64,000 nt of DNA from Thermoanaerobacteraceae bacterium (GCA_017656305.1 JACDOG010000003.1:144758-208757); one strand, 5' to 3'; shown: positions 9,345 to 20,794, numbered from the stretch's first letter. Made by a program: numbers and translations. The notes: generated by a model not told the origin, from the letters alone.

Positions 9345-10655
9345 GTGAAACCCATAGTTGCCATTGTAGGACGACCGAATGTGGGAAAATCCACGTTATT
9401 TAATAGAATAGTCGGTGGCCGCACCGCCATTGTGGAAGATACTCCCGGTGTCACCAGGGACAGGCTGTACCGGGACACCAGCTGGCGCGGCCGCAATTTC
9501 ACGCTGGTGGATACCGGTGGGCTGGAGTTTAACAGGGATGATACCATAACTACCATGGTCCGCCAGCAGGTGGAAGTGGCCATGGATGAGGCCGACGTCA
9601 TTGTATTTGTTACCGACGGCAAGGAAGGCCTCAATCCCAACGACCATATGGTGGCGGACATGCTGAGGCGCATCCGCAAGCCAGTTATTCTGGCGGTTAA
9701 CAAGATAGAGCGGTTTAAAGACCCGGCATTTATGGAATTTTACCAGCTTGGTCTGGGAGACCCCGTTCCCGTATCCGCCATGCACGGCATGAATATTGGC
9801 GATCTGCTGGACAAAATTTACGAGGCCCTACCCGACCTGCCTGATGATGATTACGAGCCAGATGCCATTAAGATAGCCGTGGTGGGACGGCCCAATGTGG
9901 GTAAATCATCTCTGGTCAATGTCCTGCTCGGTCAGGAACGGGTAATAGTCAGTGATGTACCCGGCACCACCCGGGATGCCATTGATACCGTCTTTCAACG
10001 GGATAATCAGGAGTACGTCATTATCGACACGGCGGGACTGCGGCGCAAAAGCCGCGTTGAAGAGCCCACGGAACGTTACAGTGTCATTCGTTCCCTGCGG
10101 GCTATCGACCGCTCCGATGTGGTGCTGGTAGTGATTGATGCCACCGAGGGTGTCACCGAACAGGATAAAAGGATTGCCGGTTATGCCCACGAGGCGGGCA
10201 AGGCAATAATTCTGGTTGTCAATAAGTGGGATTTGATTGAAAAGGATGCTAACACCATCAATCGTTTTGAGGAAGGCATTCGCATGGAGCTGCCATTTTT
10301 ACACTATGCACCGACTGCCTTTGTATCCGCTCTGACCAGGAAGCGGGTTCCGAAGTTGTTTGACCTGGTGGATTTCGTTGCCGAGCAGGCTGCCCGCCGG
10401 GTGGCTACCAGTGTTCTTAATGAAGTGATACAGGAAGCGGTACGCCTGACACCGCCTCCTTCCGATAAGGGGCGGCGGTTAAAGATTTTATATGCTACCC
10501 AGGCCGGGGTGAAGCCGCCCAAATTTATCCTGTTTGTCAACAACCCGAAGCTGTTGCACTTTTCCTACAAACGCTACCTGGAAAACCAGCTGCGGCAGGC
10601 GTTCGGCTTTGAGGGAAACCCGGTTTGGCTGCTGGTGCGCAAGCGAGACGAGTAA
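9345..10655 (+). CDS. der: Ribosome biogenesis GTPase Der
   Basis: Double-GTPase required for 50S subunit maturation. Two complete G domains are visible: the first G1 motif GRPNVGKST at residues 8-16 with DTGG and NKIE, and a second GRPNVGKSS near residue 185 with DTAG and NKWD. A C-terminal KH-like domain follows and ends [10 protein letters not shown]. The 436 residues match family length. The start is GTG 9345 with GAGAGGTGAT upstream. It leads the der-plsY-gpsA run that is common in Bacillota. Confidence 0.97.
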   Translation: MKPIVAIVGRPNVGKSTLFNRIVGGRTAIVEDTPGVTRDRLYRDTSWRGRNFTLVDTGGLEFNRDDTITTMVRQQVEVAMDEADVIVFVTDGKEGLNPNDHMVADMLRRIRKPVILAVNKIERFKDPAFMEFYQLGLGDPVPVSAMHGMNIGDLLDKIYEALPDLPDDDYEPDAIKIAVVGRPNVGKSSLVNVLLGQERVIVSDVPGTTRDAIDTVFQRDNQEYVIIDTAGLRRKSRVEEPTERYSVIRSLRAIDRSDVVLVVIDATEGVTEQDKRIAGYAHEAGKAIILVVNKWDLIEKDANTINRFEEGIRMELPFLHYAPTAFVSALTRKRVPKLFDLVDFVAEQAARRVATSVLNEVIQEAVRLTPPPSDKGRRLKILYATQAGVKPPKFILFVNNPKLLHFSYKRYLENQLRQAFGFEGNPVWLLVRKRDE

Positions 10656-10670
10656 AAGGAGGTCTCGAAA

Positions 10671-11261
10671 ATGATTGCATTGCTGGTAATCGTGATTAGC
10701 TACCTGCTGGGTTCTATACCCATGGCCTTCATCATAGGAAAATACTGGAGGGGCATTGACATCCGCCAGCACGGAAGCGGTAATGTAGGGGCCACCAACG
10801 CCTTTCGCGTCATGGGGACCGCTGCCGGCCTAACCGTGCTGCTGGCCGATGTTTTAAAAGGTGTCATTGCGGTACTGCTGGCAAAAAGTGCCGGCGGGCC
10901 CTACCTGGTGGTGCTTGCCGGTCTTACGGTAATTTTGGGTCACACCTTCTCTGTGTTTCTCAAATTTAAGGGGGGCAAAGGTGTGGCCACCGGAGGGGGT
11001 ACCATTCTGGCCTTGGCGCCCAAAGTGGTCTTTTGGGCCGTGCTGGTTTTCATAGCGGTGGTGGTGCTGACCAAATACGTGTCGGTAGGTTCCATGACCG
11101 CAGCAGCTTCTGTCCCGATTTTATTAATATTTTTCCACCAGCCGTGGCAGTACGTGCTGTACGGGCTGGTTGCAGCCGCGTTTGTCATTTACAAACACCG
11201 GAGCAACATGGCACGCCTGCGGGATGGAATGGAACCGAAAATTACTGAACGATTTCGTTAG
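10671..11261 (+). CDS. plsY: Glycerol-3-phosphate acyltransferase PlsY
   Basis: Membrane enzyme that transfers the acyl group from acyl-phosphate to glycerol-3-phosphate, the first step of phospholipid synthesis. The three conserved motifs are present: YLLGSIP(M)A near the N-terminus, GSGNVGATNAFR near residue 40, and GHTFSVFLKFKGGKGVATGGG around residues 90-108. Five hydrophobic segments and 196 residues are normal. AAGGAGG precedes the ATG. It is followed by gpsA, which makes its glycerol-3-phosphate substrate. Confidence 0.97.
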   Translation: MIALLVIVISYLLGSIPMAFIIGKYWRGIDIRQHGSGNVGATNAFRVMGTAAGLTVLLADVLKGVIAVLLAKSAGGPYLVVLAGLTVILGHTFSVFLKFKGGKGVATGGGTILALAPKVVFWAVLVFIAVVVLTKYVSVGSMTAAASVPILLIFFHQPWQYVLYGLVAAAFVIYKHRSNMARLRDGMEPKITERFR

Positions 11262-11273
11262 GGGTGTTTGGCA

Positions 11274-12281
11274 GTGAAAAGGAAAGTTGCAGTTATTGGT
11301 GCCGGAAGTTGGGGAACTGCCCTGGCCATGGTGCTGGCGGACAAGGAAATGGACGTTACTCTCTGGGCCCGTAATCCCGAGTGTGCTGCGGAAATTAACG
11401 AACAGCGAACCAACCACAAGTATTTACCGGGAATACGGGTACCGGAAAACCTGACAGCGACCAGTGATTTGGAGGAAGCCGTGGCCGGTAAGGAATTTCT
11501 TATCATGGCTGTTCCGTCCCAGGCGGTGCGCAGTGTCATTAAACAGATGGCGCCGCTCGTTGATACCCGGGCCATTGTGATTAATACGGCCAAAGGCTTG
11601 GAAAGGGAAACGGGCCTGCGGCTCAGCCAGGTGATGGTGGAGGAACTGCCTGCTGAGCTGAAACGCCGTGTGGCGGTGTTATCGGGGCCCAGCCATGCGG
11701 AGGAGGTGAGCCGCCGGTTGCCCACTGCAGTGGTTGCCACAGCGGTAGAAGAGGCCGTGGCCTACGAGGTGCAGGATTTATTTATGGCACCTTATTTTCG
11801 TGTGTACACTCACCCGGATATTATCGGTGTAGAACTGGGCGGAGCCCTGAAAAACGTCATCGCCCTCTGTACCGGTATCTCCGACGGCCTGGGCTACGGC
11901 GATAATAGCAAGGCTGCGTTAATGACCCGCGGCATGCGGGAAATTGCCCGTTTGGGTGTGGCCATGGGAGCGGAGCTTTCAACCTTTGCCGGCCTGGCCG
12001 GAATGGGTGACCTGGTTGTTACATGTACCAGTATGCATTCCCGCAACCGCCGCGCCGGCATTCAACTGGGCCAGGGTAAAAAACTGTCCCAAATACTGGA
12101 GGAAATGGGCATGGTGGTGGAAGGTATCAAGACCACGGAGGTAGCCTACAGGCTGGCCCAGGAGAAAAATGTGGAAATGCCCATTACGGAGCAGGCTTAT
12201 CAGGTAATATACAAGGGACAGGACCCGCGTGAAGGTGTGGGGAACCTGATGCTTAGAGACAAAACAGAAGAGTGGAAGTAA
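11274..12281 (+). CDS. gpsA: NAD(P)H-dependent glycerol-3-phosphate dehydrogenase
   Basis: Reduces dihydroxyacetone phosphate to sn-glycerol-3-phosphate for phospholipid synthesis. The Rossmann motif GAGSWGTALA is near residue 9, and the family motifs LSGPSHAEE, ALKNVIALCTGISDGLGYGDN and AGMGDLVVTC are all present. GTG 11274 was chosen (335 residues) because an in-frame TTG at 11268 sits too close to the AGGGGTG ribosome binding site. It ends at an intrinsic terminator, closing the der-plsY-gpsA unit. Confidence 0.96.
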   Translation: MKRKVAVIGAGSWGTALAMVLADKEMDVTLWARNPECAAEINEQRTNHKYLPGIRVPENLTATSDLEEAVAGKEFLIMAVPSQAVRSVIKQMAPLVDTRAIVINTAKGLERETGLRLSQVMVEELPAELKRRVAVLSGPSHAEEVSRRLPTAVVATAVEEAVAYEVQDLFMAPYFRVYTHPDIIGVELGGALKNVIALCTGISDGLGYGDNSKAALMTRGMREIARLGVAMGAELSTFAGLAGMGDLVVTCTSMHSRNRRAGIQLGQGKKLSQILEEMGMVVEGIKTTEVAYRLAQEKNVEMPITEQAYQVIYKGQDPREGVGNLMLRDKTEEWK

Positions 12282-12283
12282 AA

Positions 12284-12309
12284 AAGTGCCTGAAAAAGGC
12301 ACTTTTTTT
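12284..12309 (+). terminator. Intrinsic terminator after gpsA
   Basis: Stem AAGTGCC / GGCACTT around a 7-base loop, followed by seven T residues, starting just after the gpsA stop. Confidence 0.88.
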
Positions 12310-12486
12310 GTAATATTTAATAAACAAGCTCATATATTTGTAATGTTAATATATACCTTTACTTAACACAGACACAAAGTGCAAAATGCTAAATTTTTTA
12401 AAATTACACTGAAGGAGGGATCTCAGGGGGAAAAAGTAGGTCTTGTCGCGAGGAACCGGAGACTATTTATTGAGGGAGGGAAAATG

Positions 12487-13965
12487 ATGGAAAGGAACGA
12501 TATCTTTAAGGATATTGCGGAACGTACTGGTGGTGACATTTATTTAGGTGTTGTCGGTCCGGTACGTACGGGTAAGTCTACCTTTATCAAACGATTTATG
12601 GATTTGCTAGTATTACCCAATATAGTCAATCCCAACGACCGTACCCGTGCTACTGATGAGCTGCCACAGAGCGGTGCCGGGAAAACCATCATGACTACGG
12701 AGCCGAAATTTATTCCCGCTGAAGCTGTCAAGATCCGCATTAAACAGGGATTGGATATGAAAGTGCGCCTGGTGGACTGTGTGGGTTACACCGTTCCCGG
12801 CGCACTGGGATATGAGGAAGAAGAAGGACCGCGCATGGTAAAGACGCCGTGGTTTGAGGAAGAAATACCCTTCCAGCAGGCTGCGGAAGTGGGTACCCGT
12901 AAGGTGATTCAGGACCATTCCACTATCGGACTGGTAGTGATTACCGACGGGACTATTACCGATATTGACAGAGAAAGCTACCTGGAGGCGGAAACCAGGG
13001 TTATTGAAGAGTTAAAGCAACTGAACAAGCCTTTTGTCATCATTCTTAACTCCATCAAGCCCTATTCTCAGACAACAGTGGCCCTGGCCAACGAGCTGGA
13101 GGCCAAATACAACGTACCGGTGCTGCCGCTGAACTGCCTGGAAATGAGCTATGATGACGTGTACCGGGTGCTGGAGGAAGCGCTCTATGAATTCCCGGTA
13201 AACCAGATCAATGTCAACCTGCCCCAGTGGATAGAGGAACTGAACGGGGACCACTGGCTGCGCCATGAATTTGAAAATGCAGTCACGGAATCTATTAAAA
13301 AGGTCAAGCGTCTCAGAGATATTGACGGCTCCATAGAGGAACTTGATGCTAAGGATTTTGTGGGCACGGTCACCCTGCGGCAGATGGACATGGGAACCGG
13401 TATTGCCGATATAGATATGACTACCAGAGAAGGACTGTTCTATGAAGTGCTGCAGGAGGAAACCGGGTACACCATTGACGGGGATCATACCCTGTTCAAG
13501 CTTATTAAGGAACTGTCGGTGGTCAAGAAGGAATATGACCGGGTGGCCATGGGCTTTAATGAGGCCAAAGCAACCGGCTACGGCATCGTCTCGCCGGCCC
13601 TGGATGAAATGGAACTGGAAGAACCCGAACTAATTAAGAAAGGCGGTAACTTTGGCGTGAAGTTGACGGCCAAGGCACCTTCCTTCCATTTGATCAGGGC
13701 AGACATTACTACCAGCATTACGCCGCTTATCGGTACGGAAAAACAGTGTGAGGAACTGGTCAACTATATTATGTCCGAATTTGAGGAGGACCCGCAGAAA
13801 ATTTGGTCTACGGAAGTGTTCGGTAAGTCGCTGAGCGAGCTGGTTCGTGAAGGCATTCAGGGCAAGCTGTACCGCATGCCGGAAAATGCGCGGGAAAAAC
13901 TGCAGGAAACGCTGCAGCGTATTGCTAATGACGGCAGCGGCGGTCTTATTTGCATCATTATATAA
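12487..13965 (+). CDS. spoIVA: Stage IV sporulation protein A
   Basis: ATP-hydrolysing morphogenetic protein that polymerises on the forespore surface as the basement layer of the spore coat. The sequence opens MERNDIFKDIAERTGGDIYL and has the Walker A GPVRTGKST near residue 24, DCVGYTVPG, and the conserved C-terminal end GSGGLICIII. The 492 residues equal Bacillus SpoIVA. ATG 12487 is chosen over 12484 and over the far upstream 12379 because GGAGGG lies 7 bases away and the N-terminus then matches the family. It is transcribed alone, downstream of the gpsA terminator. Confidence 0.97.
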   Translation: MERNDIFKDIAERTGGDIYLGVVGPVRTGKSTFIKRFMDLLVLPNIVNPNDRTRATDELPQSGAGKTIMTTEPKFIPAEAVKIRIKQGLDMKVRLVDCVGYTVPGALGYEEEEGPRMVKTPWFEEEIPFQQAAEVGTRKVIQDHSTIGLVVITDGTITDIDRESYLEAETRVIEELKQLNKPFVIILNSIKPYSQTTVALANELEAKYNVPVLPLNCLEMSYDDVYRVLEEALYEFPVNQINVNLPQWIEELNGDHWLRHEFENAVTESIKKVKRLRDIDGSIEELDAKDFVGTVTLRQMDMGTGIADIDMTTREGLFYEVLQEETGYTIDGDHTLFKLIKELSVVKKEYDRVAMGFNEAKATGYGIVSPALDEMELEEPELIKKGGNFGVKLTAKAPSFHLIRADITTSITPLIGTEKQCEELVNYIMSEFEEDPQKIWSTEVFGKSLSELVREGIQGKLYRMPENAREKLQETLQRIANDGSGGLICIII

Positions 13966-14067
13966 GCCGCATGGATTATCTGCAAGTTTAGTATGATCGG
14001 GACAAAGGTTCCGGTCATTTTTATTTTTGCTTCACCTGCATGAAAAGAAAGGTGCGGTCATAAAAAA

Positions 14068-14096
14068 TTGACGCTGCTACCTGGTAGTGGTATAAT
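14068..14096 (+). promoter_or_regulatory. SigmaA-type promoter of the riboflavin operon
   Basis: TTGACG, 17 bp, TATAAT, positioned about 40 bp upstream of the FMN riboswitch. Confidence 0.8.
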
Positions 14097-14133
14097 ATTA
14101 GCATTAAGTTACAATTTAATAAAAGATTGCAAT

Positions 14134-14247
14134 TTCCTTCGGGGCAAGGTGAAATTCCTTACCGGCGGTGACAGCCCGCGAGCCTTTACGGCAGACCCGG
14201 TGCAATTCCGGGGCCGACAGTGAAAGTCTGGATGGGAGAAGGAAATG
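14134..14247 (+). ncRNA. FMN riboswitch (RFN element)
   Basis: Recognised by the conserved RFN segments in order: TTCGGGGCAAGGTG, ACCGGCGGTGACAGCCCGCGAG, CAGACCCGGTG, CCGGGGCCGACAG and GTCTGGATGGGAGAAGG. The two ends (TTTCCTTC and GAAGGAAA) form the closing helix P1. A terminator follows, so FMN binding should switch off transcription of ribD-ribE-ribBA-ribH. Confidence 0.95.
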
Positions 14248-14277
14248 ACGGCATACTGTGTCTTTCTGCCTCTATGT

Positions 14278-14308
14278 CCCCGGAGTAGTGTTCCGGGGCT
14301 TTATTTTT
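14278..14308 (+). terminator. Expression-platform terminator of the FMN riboswitch
   Basis: Stem CCCCGGA / TCCGGGG followed by a T-rich tract, between the aptamer and ribD. This is the expected attenuator. Confidence 0.8.
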
Positions 14309-14347
14309 CCTTAATGTCAATCAATTTCCGTAAGAAAGGTGTTCCTG

Positions 14348-15448
14348 ATGCAGCAAAATGATAGAGATATCAAGTACATGCAGCGAGCACTAGAACTGGC
14401 CAAGGAGGCCGAGGGCTGGACCAGCCCCAACCCGCTGGTCGGGGCCGTCATCGTACAAGATGGGAAGATTGTTGGGGAAGGCTATCATCAAAGGGCCGGC
14501 ACGCCTCATGCTGAGGTACACGCGCTGCGGCAGGCCGGTGAAAAGGCCAGGGGGGCCACGGTTTACGTTACCCTGGAACCGTGCTCTCACTACGGCCGCA
14601 CACCGCCCTGTGCCAAAGCGTTGGTTGAAGCGGGAGTACGGCGGGTGGTGGTGGCCATGGAGGACCCTAATCCCCTGGTGGCTGGGCGGGGCATCGAGCT
14701 GCTCAGGGAGGCAGGGATAGAGGTTACGGTCGGCCTGATGGAAGAAGAGGCCAAAGCTCTCAACCGTCCGTTTTTGAAATATATCACCACGAAAAAACCG
14801 CTGGTGGCCGCGAAAATGGCCGTCAGCCTGGACGGTAAAATTGCCACCAAAAGCGGCAGTTCCCGGTGGATAACGGGAGAGCAGGCACGGCTGGCCGGGC
14901 GGTACCTCAGGCATAAATATGATGCCATTTTGGTAGGCATCGGTACGGTGCTGGCGGATAACCCCCGCCTGACAACCCGGTTGGAAGGCATCAAGACCAA
15001 AAACCCGTTGCGCATTATTCTGGATTCCCGCCTGCGGCTGCCGCTGGATAGTCACGTGTGCGATACTTCCCAGGCGGATACCTGGGTAGTGACCACTGAA
15101 GACTGCAACAGGGATAAAAAGGCCCGGCTGGAAGCAGCCGGTATCAGGGTTATTGTCCAGCAGACTCGGGGTAAGGTGGACCTGGAGCAGTTGTTGGCGG
15201 AACTGGGAAAACAGGAAATTACCGGTGTCCTGGTGGAAGGCGGTGCCGGGGTTCACGGCAGTTTTTTTGATAAGGACCTGGTGGATGTGGTGCACCTTTA
15301 CCTGGCACCCAAGGTTATTGGTGGTGACCAGGCTCCCGGCCCCGTGGCCGGCGTGGGAGTGGAACAGGTGGCTCAGGCCAGGCGGTTCAAAATGGTCGAT
15401 GTCCGGCGCTACGGTGAAGATTTGGGGATTACATATGTAAAACAATGA
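14348..15448 (+). CDS. ribD: Bifunctional riboflavin deaminase/reductase
   Basis: Converts the GTP-cyclohydrolase product by deamination and then side-chain reduction. The N-terminal cytidine-deaminase domain has the zinc ligands in PHAEVHAL and EPCSHYGRTPPC (residues about 50-90). The C-terminal reductase domain (from about residue 150) begins KPLVAAKMAVSLDGKIAT and includes VEGGAGVHGS. The 366 residues are typical. ATG 14348 has AAGAAAGG 8 bases upstream; GTG 14339 would be too close. Confidence 0.96.
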   Translation: MQQNDRDIKYMQRALELAKEAEGWTSPNPLVGAVIVQDGKIVGEGYHQRAGTPHAEVHALRQAGEKARGATVYVTLEPCSHYGRTPPCAKALVEAGVRRVVVAMEDPNPLVAGRGIELLREAGIEVTVGLMEEEAKALNRPFLKYITTKKPLVAAKMAVSLDGKIATKSGSSRWITGEQARLAGRYLRHKYDAILVGIGTVLADNPRLTTRLEGIKTKNPLRIILDSRLRLPLDSHVCDTSQADTWVVTTEDCNRDKKARLEAAGIRVIVQQTRGKVDLEQLLAELGKQEITGVLVEGGAGVHGSFFDKDLVDVVHLYLAPKVIGGDQAPGPVAGVGVEQVAQARRFKMVDVRRYGEDLGITYVKQ

Positions 15449-15692
15449 AGACGGGTCGTTTGTTAATCAGTTTCTGAGAAACCAGGAGACCGATGGTCCC
15501 ACGACGGAGGGTTTAGACCGGCCCGGCACTCTGTTTATAGGCAGTAGCGTGTATGTTGCATTTGCTAGCAACTGCCCAAATAAGTTTTCCTCAACATTTA
15601 CCTGTGGCTAAGTGCCAGGTTTGCAAAAGGTTAGTGACGATGCGTGGTAACATCGGTCGAAGGTGATTTAAAAATCAGGATTGGAGGTTATT
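15449..15692 (+). other. Structured-looking gap between ribD and ribE
   Basis: 244 bp with no convincing reading frame inside an otherwise tight operon. Short hairpins are visible: GTTGC...GCAAC near 15553-15570 and a CCTGTGGC...GCCAGG pair near 15600-15621. It could be an attenuator, a processing site or an uncharacterised RNA. No known RNA family was recognised, and the ribE ribosome binding site (TTGGAGG) lies at its 3' end. Confidence 0.4.
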
Positions 15693-16349
15693 ATGTTTAC
15701 AGGACTAGTTGAAGAACTGGGGACCGTGAGAGGTATTCGTCACGGGCCCAAGTCGGCAAAACTGGATATTGCCGCCAGAGAGGTACTGCAGGACGTCAAA
15801 ATCGGGGACAGCATTGCCGTCAACGGGGTTTGCCTGACCGTCACCTCCTTTACCGGTGACAGCTTTACCGCCGATGTCATGGCGGAAACGGTCAACCGTA
15901 CCAATCTCAAGTGGTTGAAAGTGAACGACCGGGTAAACCTGGAGCGGGCCATGCGAATGGGTGACCGGCTGGGCGGTCACTTGGTCAGCGGTCACATAGA
16001 CGGCGTGGGTACCATTACCAAGCAGGAGCAAGTGGATATTGCTGTGGTTACCTGGGTGGAGGCACCCCGGGAACTGTTGAAATATATTATCCCTAAGGGA
16101 TCGGTTGCCCTGGACGGCATCAGCCTGACGGTGGTGGATGTAGATGAAAATGGCTTCAGCGTTTCCCTGATTCCCCACACGGCCAAGGTTACCACCTTGG
16201 GGCTGAAACGCCTGGGTGACAGGGTCAATATTGAAGTGGACATGCTGGCCAAGTACGTGGCCCGGCTGCTTGCCTGGGAGCAGGAAGGCCGGCAGTCCCG
16301 GGGGAAAGCAATTACCAAGGAATTTTTGGTGGAAAACGGTTTTATTTAA
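15693..16349 (+). CDS. ribE: Riboflavin synthase alpha subunit
   Basis: Dismutates two 6,7-dimethyl-8-ribityllumazine molecules to riboflavin. It shows the expected duplicated lumazine-binding barrels, starting [10 protein letters not shown] and repeating near residue 98. Signature segments GVCLTVTSF and [10 protein letters not shown], and in the second half [10 protein letters not shown] and [11 protein letters not shown], are present. Length 218. ATG 15693 has GGAGG at the right distance. Confidence 0.96.
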   Translation: MFTGLVEELGTVRGIRHGPKSAKLDIAAREVLQDVKIGDSIAVNGVCLTVTSFTGDSFTADVMAETVNRTNLKWLKVNDRVNLERAMRMGDRLGGHLVSGHIDGVGTITKQEQVDIAVVTWVEAPRELLKYIIPKGSVALDGISLTVVDVDENGFSVSLIPHTAKVTTLGLKRLGDRVNIEVDMLAKYVARLLAWEQEGRQSRGKAITKEFLVENGFI

Positions 16350-16386
16350 ACAGTGTACCAGGGAACATAAAAAGGGGGGACCATCT

Positions 16387-17583
16387 ATGAAATTTAACAC
16401 CATTGAAGAAGCGGTAGCGGATATCAAAGCGGGAAAAATGGTAGTAGTGGTGGATGATGAGGACCGGGAAAACGAGGGAGACCTGGTGATTGCCGCTGAA
16501 AAGGTCGATGCCGAGGCCATTAACTTTATGACCAAATATGCCCGCGGTCTGGTCTGTGTGCCCATGACGGGAGACAGGCTGGACGAACTGGAACTAGAGG
16601 CCATGGTGCAGCACAATACCGACAATCACGAAACCGCCTTTACCGTTTCGGTGGATTACAAGGAAACTACCACGGGTATTTCCGCCCAGGAACGAGCCAT
16701 GACAATCAAGGCACTGCTTGACCCCAAGACCAGGCCGGAGGACCTGCGCCGGCCCGGACATATCTTCCCGCTGCGTGCCAAAAGGGGCGGCGTGCTGCGG
16801 CGTGCCGGTCATACGGAAGCAGCCGTGGACCTGGCGAAAATGGCCGGGCTGTATCCCGCTGGAGTAATCTGCGAGATTATGAATGAGGACGGTACCATGG
16901 CACGGGTACCACAGCTCATGGAGTTTGTGAAGAAACACGGGCTAAAAATTATCACTATTGCTGATTTAATTGAGTACCGGCGGCGCAGCGAGAAACTGGT
17001 CAGAAGGGTGGAAACCATTGACCTGCCCACGGCCTACGGCCACTTTAAGGCTACGGCCTACGAAAGCATCATGGATAAGGATGTGCATATTGCCCTGGTT
17101 AAGGGAGACGTCAATACCTATGAACCGGTGCTGGTGCGGGTGCATTCCGAGTGCCTGACCGGTGACGTCTTCGGTTCCCGCCGCTGTGACTGCGGCGAAC
17201 AGCTGGCAACCGCCCTGAAGAAGATTGAAAAGGAAGGAAGGGGTGTATTGCTGTACATGCGCCAGGAAGGGCGCGGTATCGGCCTGTTGAACAAGATCAG
17301 GGCGTACAAGCTGCAGGAAGAGGGCAAGGACACGGTGGAAGCCAACGAAGCACTGGGCTTTCCGCCGGACCTCCGGGATTACGGTATCGGCGCCCAGATA
17401 CTGGCTGACCTGGGGATTAAAAAAATTCGCCTGATGACCAACAATCCGAGAAAAATCAAGGGCCTGGAAGGATACGGCCTGGAAGTGGTGGAACGGGTGC
17501 CCATCGAGATCTGCCCCGTTGAGACCAACAAGTTTTACTTGCAGACCAAAAAGACCAAACTGGGACATTTACTAAGCAGCTGA
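16387..17583 (+). CDS. ribBA: Bifunctional 3,4-DHBP synthase / GTP cyclohydrolase II
   Basis: The N-terminal domain (residues 1-200) makes 3,4-dihydroxy-2-butanone 4-phosphate, with [11 protein letters not shown] and [11 protein letters not shown] visible. The C-terminal domain opens GTP, with zinc cysteines in [16 protein letters not shown] and the [12 protein letters not shown] motif. The 398 residues are normal for the fusion. The start is ATG 16387 with AAAAGGGGGGA upstream; an apparent earlier start lies inside ribE. It supplies both branches of the pathway. Confidence 0.97.
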   Translation: MKFNTIEEAVADIKAGKMVVVVDDEDRENEGDLVIAAEKVDAEAINFMTKYARGLVCVPMTGDRLDELELEAMVQHNTDNHETAFTVSVDYKETTTGISAQERAMTIKALLDPKTRPEDLRRPGHIFPLRAKRGGVLRRAGHTEAAVDLAKMAGLYPAGVICEIMNEDGTMARVPQLMEFVKKHGLKIITIADLIEYRRRSEKLVRRVETIDLPTAYGHFKATAYESIMDKDVHIALVKGDVNTYEPVLVRVHSECLTGDVFGSRRCDCGEQLATALKKIEKEGRGVLLYMRQEGRGIGLLNKIRAYKLQEEGKDTVEANEALGFPPDLRDYGIGAQILADLGIKKIRLMTNNPRKIKGLEGYGLEVVERVPIEICPVETNKFYLQTKKTKLGHLLSS

Positions 17584-17598
17584 TAAGGAGGTAGTTGA

Positions 17599-18063
17599 AT
17601 GAAGGTTTACGAAGGAAAATTATTAGGCAAAGGTAAGCGTTTTGGACTGGTTGTCGGCAGGTTTAACGAGTTTATCACCAGCAAGCTGCTGGATGGCGCA
17701 CTGGATGCGCTAAAACGTCACGGCGTGGCGGAAGATGATATCGAGGTTGCCTGGGTTCCCGGGGCCTTTGAGATTCCGCTGGTGGCCAAAGCCATGGCCC
17801 GGAAAGATTACGACGCCGTTATCTGCCTGGGTACGGTAATTCGGGGAGCCACCCCGCACTTTGATTATGTGGCCAACGAGGTGGCCAAGGGGATTGCCAA
17901 AGTAGGATTGGACAGCAACAAGCCGGTGATTTTCGGTGTCATTACAGCGGATACCATAGAGCAGGCCATTGAAAGGGCGGGCACCAAGGCAGGTAACAAG
18001 GGCTGGGATGCGGCGGTCACCGCCCTGGAAATGAGCAATCTTATGCCCTCGTTAAACGAGTAA
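17599..18063 (+). CDS. ribH: 6,7-dimethyl-8-ribityllumazine synthase
   Basis: Condenses the RibA/D and RibB products into lumazine and usually forms an icosahedral shell. Motifs [26 protein letters not shown] and [24 protein letters not shown] are all visible. The length is 154 residues, which is normal. AAGGAGG precedes the ATG. It is the last gene of the riboflavin operon; no terminator was recognised before the next promoter. Confidence 0.97.
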   Translation: MKVYEGKLLGKGKRFGLVVGRFNEFITSKLLDGALDALKRHGVAEDDIEVAWVPGAFEIPLVAKAMARKDYDAVICLGTVIRGATPHFDYVANEVAKGIAKVGLDSNKPVIFGVITADTIEQAIERAGTKAGNKGWDAAVTALEMSNLMPSLNE

Positions 18064-18083
18064 AAGAAATTATCATTTTTTCC

Positions 18084-18112
18084 TTGACATTCCAGGAGTA
18101 TTAATGTATAGT
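18084..18112 (+). promoter_or_regulatory. SigmaA-type promoter of metY-metX
   Basis: TTGACA, 17 bp, TATAGT. It lies about 30 bp upstream of the SAM-I riboswitch. Confidence 0.85.
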
Positions 18113-18141
18113 ACAATTAAAATTTCAAAGCGCTTTGGAAA

Positions 18142-18246
18142 CTCTTATCAAGAGTGGTGGAGGGACTGGCCCAGTGAAGCCCGGCAACCTTCCCGCAGGG
18201 GGAAAGGTGCTAATTCCTGCAGGATTTATCCTGGGAGATAAGAGGA
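18142..18246 (+). ncRNA. SAM-I riboswitch (S-box)
   Basis: Conserved S-box elements are visible in order: CTCTTATCAAGAG(T)GGTGGAGG, GACTGGCCC, GTGAAGCCCGGCAACC, AAGGTGCTAATTCC and GGGAGATAAGAGG. The ends pair as helix P1. It controls the downstream methionine genes by transcription attenuation. Confidence 0.95.
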
Positions 18247-18267
18247 GGACTATCGATGTGCACTTGG

Positions 18268-18296
18268 ACCTCTTCTTATCAAGAAGAGGTTTTTTT
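18268..18296 (+). terminator. SAM-riboswitch terminator
   Basis: A perfect 10-bp stem ACCTCTTCTT / AAGAAGAGGT with a 3-base loop is followed by a T run. Its left arm overlaps sequence able to pair with the aptamer end, as expected for an S-box switch. Confidence 0.9.
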
Positions 18297-18327
18297 CATG
18301 TCCAGAAAAAACCTCGTCATGTGCTGA

Positions 18328-19635
<1,308 letters not shown>

Positions 19636-19660
19636 AAATAGGGAGGTCTAGAGACAGTAA

Positions 19661-20794
19661 ATGAAGCTGGACAAGGGAGTAGGCCTGGTAGAAACAAAAT
19701 ACGAGACTGTTGCCGTTCCTCCAAACGACCTGCAGCTGGAGTGCGGTACCCGTTTTGGTCCCGTCACCGTGGCTTATGAAACCTACGGGGAATTAAACGA
19801 TCGGGGGGACAACTGCATTCTGGTACTGCATGCCCTGACCGGGGATGCTCATGTGGCTGGCTGGCATTCGGAAGAAGACCGCAAACCCGGCTGGTGGCAT
19901 GACTTAATCGGCCCCGGTAGGGCGCTGGATACCGGTAAATATTTTGTGGTCTGTTCCAACGTGTTGGGCGGGTGTTATGGTACCACCGGCCCGCCCAGCA
20001 TCAATCCCGATACCGGGAAATTTTACGGCCCCGATTTTCCCGTTATCACAATCAGGGACATGGTAAAAGTACAGTACCTGTTGTTGAAAAAGCTGGGCGT
20101 GAAGCATATTAAAGCTGCCATTGGCGGCTCCATGGGTGGCATGCAGGTGCTGGAGTGGGCCATGATGTATCCGGGCATGCTGGACGCCGTCATTCCCATT
20201 GCCACCTCGGGGCGCCTGTCTGCCCAGTGTATTGCCTTTAACGCTGTGCAGCGCCAGGCGATATTAATGGACCCGGAATATAAGGAGGGGCGGTACGAGC
20301 CGGGCAAAGGCCCCTGCCGGGGATTGGCTCTGGCCAGGCAAATCGGAACTATCACGTACAAGAGTGATGAATCCTGGGCCTTTAAATTTGGCCGTACTTT
20401 TTCCAGTTTAAGGGAAGAGGATTACTACTGCTTTGACGGCAAATTCGAGGTGGAAAACTACCTGGATTACCAGGGGGAAAAGCTGGTGAAACGCTTTGAC
20501 GCCAACAGTTACCTCTACCTGACCAAGGCAATGGACCTGCACGACATCAGCCGCGGCCGTGGGAACTATTCCAAGGTATTTTCCCGGTTCCGCGGGAAGG
20601 TGTTGACTATCGGCATCAGTTCGGATTTCCTGTATCCCAAACACTACCAGGAAGAAATTTACCGGTATTTTAAAGATAACGGTGCCGAAAGCTATTACTG
20701 GGAATTGGAGTCACCCTACGGGCATGATGCTTTTTTAATTGAATTTGACAAAATGTCCAGGAAAATAGGTCAATTTATGGCTACCATAAGCTAG
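19661..20794 (+). CDS. metX: Homoserine O-acetyltransferase
   Basis: Alpha/beta-hydrolase-fold enzyme that acetylates homoserine. The nucleophile serine is in GGSMGGMQVLEW, and the catalytic Asp and His are near the C-terminus (ISSDFLYP and YGHDAFL). The 377 residues match the MetX family. The GGGAGG ribosome binding site is slightly far (about 14 bases) from ATG 19661, so the start is less certain than the identity. It is followed by an AT-rich gap with a new promoter. Confidence 0.94.
   Translation: MKLDKGVGLVETKYETVAVPPNDLQLECGTRFGPVTVAYETYGELNDRGDNCILVLHALTGDAHVAGWHSEEDRKPGWWHDLIGPGRALDTGKYFVVCSNVLGGCYGTTGPPSINPDTGKFYGPDFPVITIRDMVKVQYLLLKKLGVKHIKAAIGGSMGGMQVLEWAMMYPGMLDAVIPIATSGRLSAQCIAFNAVQRQAILMDPEYKEGRYEPGKGPCRGLALARQIGTITYKSDESWAFKFGRTFSSLREEDYYCFDGKFEVENYLDYQGEKLVKRFDANSYLYLTKAMDLHDISRGRGNYSKVFSRFRGKVLTIGISSDFLYPKHYQEEIYRYFKDNGAESYYWELESPYGHDAFLIEFDKMSRKIGQFMATIS

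Noticed and set aside
14390..15445. 351-residue minus-strand frame opposite ribD
   Set aside because: Antisense shadow of a GC-biased real gene; composition is His/Gln-rich and without domains, and there is no ribosome binding site.
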